Source: Aplectana chamaeleonis (taxonomy: Eukaryota; Nematoda; Chromadorea; Rhabditida; Cosmocercidae). From it: a DNA stretch of 64,000 nt. Position 1 is the first letter of the stretch; each line of letters starts with the position of its first letter. The stretch is from contig JAPDOI010001819.1 in assembly GCA_029168955.1 (NCBI GenBank), forward strand, positions 1 to 64,000, in the 5' to 3' direction. The notes beneath the pieces are model-generated. The model was given only the letters and a program-made list of their open reading frames with translations, was not told the origin of the DNA and searched no databases. Below are positions 27,801-39,800 of the stretch, piece after piece. Made by a program: the position numbers and the translations under genes.

Positions 27801-30800
27801 TGCACCATTTGCCATAGCTTTCTTGAAAGTGGTCCGATTTCAGTGTTGAAGTTATTTCAGCTTTTTGAATTGTTTTCAACGACTCCCATACAACAGTATT
27901 ACAAAACAGTAAATTTAACTCCAGAGATTCAACGAAGCTTGCATATTTCCATCTCGAAATCTCTCATTATAAAATGATGAGACTATCATGATAGCAGTAA
28001 TCCGCAATGTTTTGACCTATCGTCGATGGAAATCACGAACGGAAATGTGTACTCTTGGACAAAATACCGAAGTCAAAAAGTCCTTTTGGATAAACCGTTA
28101 CATTCGTCTCATTGAGATGAACACAAAAATTCAACTCGTCAATTTTGAAGTGAGTTAGGACCCGAATAGAGTCCTGCCGTTGATAGGCGCGGCAGCATGC
28201 AATGAAGAAGTATGAATGATGCGGGGCAGCACGATCGATTATCGTCCATTACATGCTGCCGCGCATTCTAGCGGCGGGACTTTATTCGAGCCCTTGTGGC
28301 GCTTTATGGGTGCAAAAAAGCCGCAAAATACCGTTTTCGCCAATAAAATAATTTGGCTGATACTGCATCTATTGGGCCAGCATAGTAAAATGGCACACTC
28401 TCGCATCCTGAACTGCTTATCCTAAGAGGTTATCAGCGTTTCTCCAGCTTCGCAAAAAGTACCGATCACACAGATTTTCGGGTGTTCTATTTTTTTTCTG
28501 ATTTGGCTCGAAACTTGTACAACGTTCATGTAAGGGCTATTTAGAAATCTGAAAACGAATCTCGGGTCCATTTGCCCAAGTTCTAAGGTTAACTGTCGTT
28601 TACGGTGAGTACCATGCCACTTCGAGAAAAAACTTCACTTAGTATTTCAAAACTTGACGAATGGACATCAAGTCGTGTTCTCCATCCTAGATAACCCTAC
28701 GGCAAAGTTTCGAGCCAAGTCTGAGACAGTGGCCAAAACACGGTATACCCACCGTATCCTACCGTATTCTGCAAGAAATTTATAACCTATCCTCATATTA
28801 GTGTTGAACACTCCAGATGGTCCCTAGAGACATTTTCTGAGCCAATTATATAGTAACTTTACGGAATTCGCAAAAAGTCTCCGTTGGACGTTAAAAATCC
28901 CATATATTAAAAGCTTGATCGGACCATCCGAATCTCCCGAAAATCAGCAAATGTTCCTCAAATGCGTAATCTGCTCTGGGGGCAAGGTTCCTAATTTGGA
29001 GTGAAGCTTTGTCTTTCTGTGATGTTCTCTTTCAACAAAACTTGCGCTTCTCGTTCACGAGTCACAAGTGTCTCTACCCAAATTACCAGTGGGAGCAATC
29101 ATTTCATAAAACTTGTTTTTGAGTTAACAGCTTCTACTTGTTCAGATCCAGCCAGGAAATCGGGCTCAATTGCAACTGATTCGAGACATTGTTCTGACGA
29201 GAGGCAGTGAAGTGAGGAGTTCTATAAGAATGAAGGTAAGACATGATGCTGTTACATATCTCTTAACCCACCCGCTATAACTTACTATTTGAATACGTCA
29301 GCTTTAGTCTAAACCGATTCGTTACGTTCTCCAATTTCATTTTGAATCTTACACATTCAACCTTTGTGGCGGTTCCACTTATTCATAACTTCTCTATTGT
29401 CGGCAGGTCATAAGAAAGATTTCATCCCATGGGAAGCCACGATCATTTTTGATCTCAAAATCAGTATACGTATTGAAAACGGACGATTGAGATTGAAAAA
29501 AAAACACCGGGTGGCTGTAGCCGGTGCGGTCATTATGTATGAAATGCGTGAAATAAAATCTTGGATATTGTCCATATCTAATCTTAACTCGTGTGCTTAT
29601 CAGCCGGGTGGCTACGTCGCGTGTTTCATTTTTCGTCCGCCCCCATCCATGTGGTCCATGCCTATCGGCCCAACTGGCTGAAGACGATCCGCCAACTATG
29701 GCCCAGACCTGAAGGTTACTCAACAATCAATAGAGCTCCGAAAAAATTCATGAGAAAACGTTAAAAACGACTTTGATGAAATGAGAAACGATCAATTCAA
29801 AGAGATCAATCGCCGCCTTTTCTTTCCAATGAATTTGCTGTACAGCATTAAGTCGCGTGTAGTTTCGTCGTCCTACCCTCCGATTTTCAATCATATTCGT
29901 TCATTTTTCCCAGTGATTTTTCACTTTCTGCGCTTTTTTACGCATCCTTAACCGTATTTCATACGCGTCGATGCGACGACCCACTGCGATCATGTTCCAG
30001 AAATGGCGCCGTATACGAGGTGTTTATTATGAAAGACCCGCCCGACCCAGATAAGCCATATCCATAAACGATTCGGTTTTCCTGCACCATATCACAATTG
30101 GCGCTCCGATTATCAGCCTTTTTTCCTGCTCAAATTTCATGTGGATTCAGATTAATAACATCTTTGAAAAAGTCGGATTGATCTTCTCTTCTCAAAAAAA
30201 ACCCGACCTTGCTTTCTGAAACCGATTCCTTCCGCGGTCCCTATCTCTTTCTGATCCGTAGAAGAGTTTTCTTTTTTTCGGGGTTTCGTATCAGAATCTG
30301 AAGGACTGGCGGCATGCGACTATGCCACTTGAACACTCAAAAGGCGTGCTCTGACGGAATCTCAAGGTCAATTCAAAAGGTTTATTGATAGGTAACTTAG
30401 GATTAACTCTTTGGGTTACCAATTCCTGTACGTCCACCGTAAAATTTCTTGAACCTGAGTGACGCACCAGCACCAGTTTTCAGGCACTTCCACTGCTTCA
30501 ATTTAATTGAGCCCCCCAGAAAACCCCCGTGCACATAATCAGATTGGCTGGATGGATCTCCTATTTTTGAACATTTGAAAGTAAATATACCCCGTTCCGT
30601 ATTTATTCACTTACTGTTGGTAAACCCAGCTCGTATAGGAATGATGTCGATTAATCAAAAGTTCAGATCCATCAGATGCTTCCAAGACAGTGTTCACGAT
30701 AAAAAGGGTTTTCGAGTTTTCACTCGAAATCGAAATCATCCGAGGTCCATTCAACAATGATGACAAAAGAACGGCTGAAAGCGATCCAAAGGTAGACCCA

Positions 30801-33800
30801 CACAGCCCTCAAATTTGTATGCTCTATGCCCTACCTGCCCACTTCCTTGTTGGCAGTTGAGGGCGTGGGCGGGGTGGGCCTAGCACGACCAGGCTTGAGG
30901 GCTGTATAGGGCCGCTACTTATGGCTCGTTTTGACCGTTCTTTTGCCATTATTGTTGCAATCCATTCCCGGTGAAAACTCGAAGACCGTTTCTATCGTGA
31001 ACACAAGGTTGTTGAGTTTTCTTCATAAGAAGGTGGATATGGACATTACAAAAGGGAAACTAAGTGAAAAGCCAGAAAAATGCACAAAAACAAGTTAGAA
31101 CGTCAAATTGGTGAGCTTTCACCGCCTCTGTCCCCTCCCAATGACGAGATCTTTATAAAGGCTTGTTTTGTCGTCTTTGATTTTGGTTTCAAGGTACTTA
31201 GTAGTCTAGTTGTTCACTTAAAGGCACTGTTCACGATGAACTTTATTCTCGAATTTTCCATGACAAACGTTCCTCTCGGCTCTCAGAAGCAGAACAGCCT
31301 GAAAGAAACGGGACGAAAAGCTACCCAGGAGCCGCAAAACGGCTTAGAAAAGTGAACAAACCCCGCCGCTCTGGGCAAGGCCGGCCCCTTTCCGCCGCTC
31401 GACATGAACAATGGAACCCTCGAGATTGTGAGATGAGCGATGGTTTCCGATAAAGAGCACCGTTCTTCCCTTCATTCTCGACTTCTCTCTTTGCTCAGGT
31501 CAGCTGGCATACATTGGCTGCAAAAGACGGAAGCTACAAGCCTCGGACAACTCGTCCACCATGCTTTCCTAGCTGCTTTTCTAGCAATTTTTCAGGGACC
31601 ATTACTCCGTTCCTAGAAGGTCTTGTACGATTCCAGATACATCATTGGAATCAGATTGGGACCGTTTTCAAGATAGACGGGAAAGCAGAAAAGGAATTTT
31701 CATCGTGACCACTGCTTCAAGGGACGGCGTGTCCACACCTCTCGCCGACGCCATAGACCCGATTTTTTTATCGTTTCTACGGAAAATCAAGATTATTTTT
31801 ATTGCAGCTGGAAGACGTGTACTAAAGAATGCATATTGCTGGTAGGCAGAAATGAGGAAACCTTGAAATTTTTAGTGCGTGTTCATTCATACCTCTTTAT
31901 GTGTCGCCTTATCTTGGTGAAGGGGTGAACATTGATAATCAGGATTCGTCCTGTGAAATGGCGAACGGCACAGACGGTCACGCACTTCGACATAGCATTA
32001 GTTGTACTATGTGAGAACGGGCGGCTCCCGATAGCACCGGCTTTGCACTCTGGGATTAACTGGACCACAAACATGGCTTTTGCTTCCGCTAATAATATGA
32101 TACCGAACCGTAATCGGACATGCTCTCCCACGACGCCCGGAGATGCCTCTACCGAGAACGGACGCGGAACAGGATCATTGTCTATGCATCTGCACGTACA
32201 ACTGTCGAACAACCACATTGGACGCAGACCTCAGAACTCTCCTACATCAGTCTGAAAGAATTAAGTACGATGTTATTTGCTTGCTGAAAACGAAAAAAGA
32301 AACATACACGAGGAAGACGGATCAAGGAGAATCGTTCGTAATGGGACAGAAGGTTACTGATAAAAATATTGGAAGGATCGGTTTCCTTGTTCATCCTGGA
32401 CTTCAGCCCGTCGTCCACTCGCACGAAATTCTGGGTCTTCGTATAGCTGCGGTTGAGGACTGAACAGAAGACACTTATCTCCGTCCTATACTGCTATACC
32501 CCAACAGATGTGGCCGAAGATGAGGAGAAAGATAAACTCTACTCTGGACTTGAGGCATCAATCACGAGGGAAAAGTCTTACTACAAGTTCATTTGTGGAG
32601 ACTCCTATGCAAATCTGGGCAACTCAAATTACGGCAGTTTCAGACTTGGTCAACACGAAAGCGGCATCAGAAACAACAACGGTTATCGCATGCTGTATCT
32701 GGTGTCACTTTGCAACCTGTTCCACGGCAATTCCCTTTTCGAAAAGAAACAACACAGGAGATGGGCATGGGAGAGCCCCAACGGACAGACACACTCGGAG
32801 CTGGACCATATGCTGACAAATCGAAGGAGGAGTCTATTCGGTACTGGCGTGGTGCCGTCCTTTGACTGTTGATCCGATCATCGACTGCTTCGAGCAAAGA
32901 TTCCCATAAATAATAGAATCTTTAAAAGGGATGCACATCGACGCGCCCGTATCCGTTCTCCCCGGTACAACGAAGCTGTAATGGAAGCAGCGATTAACGG
33001 CTATCTTTAGACGTTGGCGGATGACCCCACAACCGATTTTGAGGAGCTCGTCAAAGGTCCACTCCAATGTGGAAAAGTGTTAATGGGGGTCGACAGACCG
33101 GAAAGAAGAGGATGAGTTCTACGGCTCTGGAACATCTCAAAGCCGCAGCGAAACGAGAAGCAGGGCTGTGCGTAACTGGATTTTGTAATTTCGTAAATCA
33201 TAATTTTCCAAAGTCCTCGTAATTCGTAAATCGTAATTCGTAACTGATAATTAGTAGTAAGCCCACACATAACCCAAACCTCATTCGATGTGTAAACACC
33301 TAAGCATTCCAGGAGTCATATGCATGAACGTGTGCCATGTTTTGCAGAACTTTAAAATACGAAAACATAGCCAATCACCGCTTCACCAAGCACTGCTCAA
33401 TAATGGGAGCCAAGGAGGGCAACACTGTGATGAGAAAAAATAGCGTTTCGAAAGTTTAAAACACAATCTTTCAAGGGAAGGGTAATTGGGCAAGGTTGCG
33501 ATACCAAAGGGTTATAGATGCTACTGCAAAACCCCTTCTTGACACAGAAATCAAGTCTGCCCTCCGCATTTGTGAAGCGTTACTCTGAACGGAGTTATAT
33601 GCGTTCCTCCCCATAAACATAAGTTTGTTGGGGTAAAAACAGCGGTTCGAGAGGTGAAGGTTTTTCGGAATTCTGGATTGCATAAAAGGTGAAGGCTCTC
33701 TATAGATCTGTTATTTCGAAAATAAACTGTTTTGAAAATTTTTGCTTTTGCTTTTAGAATTTGACTGAATTCTCAACTTCAAAAACATTTAACAATCTCT

Positions 33801-36800
33801 TTAAAAAGTTGAAACTGTGCTGAAATACTTCTTTGAAGAATTGTTCCGGGCTGATACTGTTGACGTTGACTGCAGCTTTGCGCGAGGTGGTGTCAGGCTT
33901 TATTCGACGGTTTCGCCTTCTTCATATTCTGAAAGAGCCTAATCCAATTATTAAAAGGCACGATCAAACTCCGTAGCGGTTGACTCTCTTCGGAAATTCG
34001 ACTCCCAAATTTCCAAACTCATATAATATCAGTTTGGACATTTCGGACTCGAAATCCCGTAGAGAGTTTACCTTTATGGTGTTTGATCGTGTATTTTCAC
34101 AGCTGGATTTGGCTCTTTCAGATTCTGAAGAAGACGAAACCGTCGAAACGTCAGTCGAATGAAGCCTAATACCACCCCGTGCAAAGCTGCATTCAACGTC
34201 AACAATATTGAACTAATGCCGAGGTTCAACGAGAGTCGGTAATTGTTTGGAACTGACTCTTGGATTCACCACTTTTCCTCTCTGAGCTAATTGCCTTCGG
34301 GGATGTACATCTGCCAGAAGTTGTTTCGGAAATCCTCATAAAACTCTTTGTCGAATAGTGTTTTCAAGCCAGAAAAACATTTTCCCGGTCCTTCAGCAAA
34401 TTTTCAATTCACGAAATACCAGTTTTTTGCTTGAACTTTTGAACCGCTGAAGATGGATACGTGATGATGATTGTTTTCGAAATCTCCGTGAACTTGTACA
34501 ATAAAGTGCACATTGGGTTTCAACCTTTATTCTTTTGATAAGCCAGCCAGGTATTCAGAGACAAACCTCATATTTAATTTCTATATCGGGGTGGAATTTC
34601 TGTCAGCAGTTGTAGAGGACCGCTTCTGCGGCCTGCAGCTTAAAGGCAGTGTCCACGATAGAGATCGTTCTTGTGTTTTACCGCCTATCTTGGAAACGGT
34701 CCTATGCTGATTCCAATAATATCTCTGAAATCGTACAAGACCTCCTGAGAACGGAGTTATGGTCCCTCAAACATTGAGCTAGGGAAGCATGGTGGACGAG
34801 TTGTCCGAGGCTTGTAACTTCCGTAATTGTATGCGAGCTGATCTGGGTAAAGAGAGAAGTTGAGAATGAAGGGAGGAACGGGGCTACTGTTCGGAAACCA
34901 TCGCTCATCCCACAATCTCGCGTTTTCCTTTGATCACGTCGGAATGCGAGCATTGCGCTTTTGGGGTTTGCCATGCGCTCGAAGTGGCAACTTCGGGCTC
35001 TTCCTGGCCCGTTTTCATGCGCTCTTTCGACGTCAACGTTACAGTGTGCTTCTCAACTACCTATTCCTAGTGAAAACTGAAACACATTTTTTATTGTGAA
35101 CACTGCCTTTAAGCATTATCGTGCTTGGACCTCGTGGTCCCAGCATGATTCTGCTTGCACGTGTTGCAACAGCGGTTGTCTCCAACTGCGCACCGAAACT
35201 TGGCTCTGATATACAGTAGCTCCACCAAATGTCTGCGTCTCCCGTGTTCATCATCGGGGTGGTCACTGGCAGAAGCGGAACGGTCGGTCCCACTTGAATT
35301 TCGTTATAACCATTTATATTTCGCCATGTCCGACCTACAGGTGACTACGCCCGGCTGGGAATGCCAGAGTAAGGTTGCATCGTAAATTCAAATCTGGAAG
35401 AATAATCAAATATCAGGAGTGTGAAAGAAGTGGTCAATTCGTCTATACCCTAGACAACAAACTTACATTGTTCCCTCAGCCACATTTTCACGATTTGTTA
35501 CGATTTGTTACGATTCGTTACGATTTTGGGCCGAAATTTCGTAAATCGTAAATCGTAAAAAAATTGCCAAAAACGCCCGTAAATCGTAATTCGTAATTAC
35601 GCACAGCCCTGATGAGAAGAGATCCAACTGTATCACATCTGGAAAAGACTGTCGTTAATAAGGCTTGTCGCTTAGCAGTAAAGGAGCCCATCGTGAAAAT
35701 GAGTTGCTTTCGGCCGCAGGATGGAGTCTAGAACGTTGTCGGTACGATCTCGCGGACTACCATGGTGTAAAGATTTGTTTGAAGGACATGCATGGAAAAT
35801 CTAGAACTGCAAGAGTGCATATGGAGCGCATAGTCGCAGACTTCTATATGAATCCTTATAGTTCAACAGTTATGGTTCCACGATGTTATTCTCCAGCGGC
35901 AGATCCAATACGTCCTACTCTCTTATCTGAAGTCAAGAATGTTTCGCCGTCGCTTAAAGACAGTGGTCGCGATGCAAAAAGTTGTGGAAAAACCATCAAA
36001 ATCGGCTCGATCCGCAAACGGCTAAAAGACCCTCGAGGTACCGCGGCAAGAAACGAGCTAAAAAGTTGATAAGATCCTAAGTTGCCGATTTGTTCGAGAC
36101 AGGAACTCTCTACACACCGAGGAAGGAGTTGTCTTCCCTTGTGCGGCTCTAATTCTACTCACGACCACTTCGCTTGAATTGAGAAGCGTGACGTGTCGAT
36201 CTGCAAAAACGGAAAAACTTCTCTGTGTGTGTAGAGAGCCCCTATACCATTCGTGCACACGTGCACAGCTCCGCTCAAAAGCTTAACTGGAACGACAAAA
36301 GCTCGAATATTGAATGAAGGAAGCCCTCGAATTTGCGCTTTGCAGACGACAATGTGCTGATCAGCGACAACACGACGAAGATGACTGAGATGCTGAGGGA
36401 GTTAGATGGCGTAGACAAGACTGTTGGTCTAGTTATGAACATGAAAAAACTAAAAAAAACTCAGACGAAGGCGAACCAGTGGTTCGATGATGGGCTGGAC
36501 TACCTCGTCGAAAACCAACTGAACAAAGTCGACAGCTACGTGTACCGGTGTCGAGAAGTCAACATGGCAAACGACTTGACGAACGAAATCGGTCGACGAA
36601 GAGGAGCAGCCTGGGCAGCAATGGGCACAATTGGAGAGGTGACCAATGAGATTCAGGGACCCTTCCTGTGAGCCGTTCGAGAGAAATAACCGTGATTCCT
36701 TCATTTATATCGAGTTCTGTTTGAGTGGTACTCGTCACTTTCTAGTATCCTACAGGAATCGTGTCCGATAGTGAGATGGTGAAGGGCGCCGCTTTCAAAT

Positions 36801-39800
36801 TTTTGCCATGGATTGGAAACCTGAAATTTTCATAAACTCCGACATCTGCGTGAAATGTCTCCTAATTTTCGTTGAGGGTTTGTGGTCCCTAGGTGGGCAA
36901 AATTTACGCAATACTCTCGGAAGTGTATACTACCCTTGAAGGCAGTGTTCACGATAGAAAATGTGTTTCAGTTTCCACTAGGTATGGGTAGTGGAGGGGC
37001 ACACGGTAACGTTGACGTCGAAAGAACGCATAAAACGGAGCCAGGAAGAGCCCCAAAAGGGCCCGAAGTTGCCTCGATGAGCGCGAGGCAAACCCCAAAA
37101 GCGCAATTCCCGCCCTCCGACGTGGGCAAATGAAAACTCGGGATCGTGAGATGATCGATGATTTCCGATCAATAGCCCCATTCCTCCCTTCATTTTCCAC
37201 TTTTCTCTACTCAGGTCAGCTCGCGTACATCGGCTGCAAAAGACGGAAGTTACAAGCCTCGGACAACTCGTCCACCATGGTTCCCTAGCTCAATTTTTGA
37301 GGGACCATAACTCCTCTCTCAGAAGGTTTTGTACGATTCCGGAGACATCATTGAAGTTAGCATGGGACCGTTTTCAAGATTGGCGGGAAAACAGAAGAAC
37401 TATTTTTAGCACTGCTTTTAACAACGTTTTTTCCGTGCAACCTCTCTCCTTATCAATGACGGTTTTTCAGCGTGAGTCTGCCAGTTCAAGTGAGCCATTT
37501 GTGCGAGGCAATGGTGGTGGATCTCATAGCCTTTTGGCCGAGTCTCGTAATAGCATGTGGGTTCGACTGACCTTATTTTCTCTTTTTCACCTTTTCCCTT
37601 CTGATAAATGGTCGCCCACTCGATTTCCAAACAACGTCCACTCTCAATTAATTCGGCGTAAGAAAGCGACATTCTGCTGTCGGCTTTCTCGCTGCTGTCT
37701 CAACATGAGTCTTATTTTCTTTGCATTCAAGAAGTGAGTCATACCGCTACCAGCAAGTAATGTTTCCAAAGCGTTTCTCCCCACATCCTTCAGAAATATC
37801 CGTCTAGATGTTACCTTCCTAGAAAAAATTCTAGAAACCGTTTACCTCAATAGAGAAAAAATCTCGAAACTTTTGTTTCTTGAAACACTTTTGTACTGAA
37901 GGTTTACTTTTCCAGGATGGTCGTCCACAAACAGCAACGGCGGACTCCCCGTGAAGTGAAGAAAGGCTCCTTCAAGGTAAAACCTAGATTTCTAAATCTT
38001 GAGCTCAAATGGCTTCTATTTTATTCTATCCTCATCAGGTTGACACATTTATCTGAAGATGAATCTTCATCAGGTGAAATAAGCATTGCTAGAGCAACGA
38101 TTTATCAAACTCTGTGAGCAAAATAACATGATGACTGAAAAGTTCTAACACTTTCTCAAAGTCAGTTCAAATGAGACTGTCCGCCGGCGCGGTCAGCGTG
38201 CGTATCGAGCGACCGTCGCGGAAGAATTTTTCGGACGAACTTCCTCACGGTTGCTGACAACTGAATGAAATATCATTTACTATTTGTTTAATATGCGTGC
38301 TAAACAACTCACCGGTTCAGAAAAATGCCTTTGCGAATAACCGCCTGACATGCACGCCGACCGCGTGGGCGTACATTCTCATTCGGACCGCCCTTAGGTA
38401 GCGTTACATCTTAAAAATACCTTCCCTGAGTCATCAAATCGATTTGCTTCAAAAACCATGAGCTTCATCAGAAGAACGAGATGAAACCTAACTTCCAAAA
38501 GGTACCACTGATGTTTAAGAATGCCTTCGGAAAACTGTTTGAAATTTGTCGTCACATGATCTATCTGGTCGGCGTTGGTCCCATGCGATAGCCTTTGAAA
38601 ATCCTTTCCTCAAATTCCAAGATTCCTACTTTATATCAGTTACATTATCGTCTTTTCCGTCATTGGCCACTTGAAAAAACTAGCAGAAGGATTCCAATGG
38701 TGGGTGGGCCGTGCACTATGCACAAATACTGGTTGCCCGAGTGAATCATTGTCGGGTATTTGACCGGATATCCGAAATTCGGAAAATCTAAAATCCGGGG
38801 AGTTCAAAATTTGCATTATCCGAATTGAATAGTATTCGAGGAGTCAGTGATCTGAGTGAATCAAAGTTTTGGGATCAAGAGATAGAAAAAGAAAATTGAG
38901 ATTTTCTAGCTTTTCGTTGGCAGCTTGCTTTCTCATTAGGCATCATGTTTGTTGCTTTGCATCTTTTTAGCTTGTTTGCGATAATTAAAACATGAACTTA
39001 TTTGAGCGCTGTTAGTCTACTGATTGTGGTACCTTTTCTCTAACGATGTAGATAGATGCCCCACACGGAAACTCGAAGTACCCCGGAAGCGCTAGATGCC
39101 CTGGAAGTAGTCTAGTCTGATTTCGAAACCAGTTAATTCTTAGCTTCAGGTGGAGAAAATATGAGGCAAATTTCGCCACATCAGCTGTTGTCAGTTACGG
39201 AAGTTTTAGCTTTGAATGGAGAAAATCTTAGAAGATTGTCGCTCTCATGGATCCACCATGTACGGATCCGGACTGGAAAAGCTATCCCAGCCACGACCAG
39301 CACCAGGGTCGTCCTCTGCCCTCACCAGTGGGTACCTTCTCATTCGCCCAATTTGACAACTGCTGTTTTCTGAATTTGTTTCCGAGATTCTGGGGCATAG
39401 ATTTTTTTTTGGCCACAGAATTCGTTCAACTTAGCCCCAACGAAATCTTGGTTTGATCCGTCCTGCGACAAAAAAAAAGTTTGAAAAACGATACGCTGCT
39501 TAGGATGCATTGAAAATCGCCTTGGGGCAAGCTTTGAACCAAATTACGGTGCAATAGTAAGCGACCAGAGACGGTAGTTTTTTGGCCGCATGTTGCGTTA
39601 AAGGCACAGTCCAACCTCAGAATCGTTTTTCCGTTTTACTCACAATCTTGAAAACGGTCCCACGCTGATTCCAATGATGTCTCCGGAATCTTACAAGACC
39701 CCCTGGGAACGGAGTTATGGCTTCTTGAAAATTGAGCTACGGAAGCATGGTGGACGAGTTGTCCGCGGCTTGTAAGTTCCGCCAATTGCAACCGATTTAT

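Larger units (their letters stand above)
24053..29130. other. 5.1-kb wsp-1 intron
   Basis: Between the CRIB exon and the GBD-end exon. It holds the repeats at 25400, 26941 and 27835. At 24130-24380 the minus strand reads HSYERTPFFEKVVELLDLNQ with one stop soon after; this may be a gene fragment, but I cannot name it. The rest shows nothing. Confidence 0.5.
28061..32178. other. Mostly featureless intron flanks around the GBD-end exon
   Basis: Only the exon at 29131, the foldback at 30683 and the hybrid MITE at 31218 are supported. A GCGGCAGCATG/CATGCTGCCGC inverted pair lies at 28187-28268. The overlapping plus and minus frames at 29364-29726 have no splice or motif support. Confidence 0.45.
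33161..35611. mobile_element. hAT-like element inserted in the RTE element
   Basis: Ends are CAGGGCTGTGCGTAA and its inverse TTACGCACAGCCCTG. The 8-bp flanks acgagaag (33153-33160) and atgagaag (35612-35619) differ at one base, as an old 8-bp hAT target duplication would. Both subterminal regions carry clustered CGTAAATCGTAATTCG-type repeats. No transposase is readable. The inside holds further elements (33858-34206, 34640-35112, 35113-35220), so it is a nested composite. Confidence 0.8.
32179..36671 (+). mobile_element. Degenerate RTE-type non-LTR retrotransposon, split by insertions
   Basis: From about 32179 an apurinic-type endonuclease is readable with frameshifts: CTYNCRTTTL, IKYDVICLL (the catalytic E is replaced by K), FICGDSYANLG in place of the usual G-D-F-N-A, RWAWESPNGQTHSELDHM, and SDHRLLRA near 32880. 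The endonuclease-RT linker runs to 33160 and resumes at 35612 after a hAT-like insertion (SHLEKTV, VADFYMNP). Another insertion-rich gap at 35950-36320 replaces the front of the reverse transcriptase. The active-site block MRFADDNVLISDN reappears at 36333, followed by SYVYRCREVNM. In-frame stops at several points make it a fossil. It sits in the 14.8-kb wsp-1 intron, same strand. Confidence 0.85.

Noticed and set aside
37915..37977. Candidate exon between CTTTTCCAG and GTAAAA in the large intron
   Set aside because: Neighbouring exons need phase 0 here, which gives a stop (DGRPQTATADSP then TGA). The open frame needs phase 2.
39230..39332. Proline-containing frame (MDPPCTDPDWKSYPS) that could be a WASP linker exon
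   Set aside because: It ends in phase 1, but the next exon at 44019 needs phase 0. No connecting exon was found.
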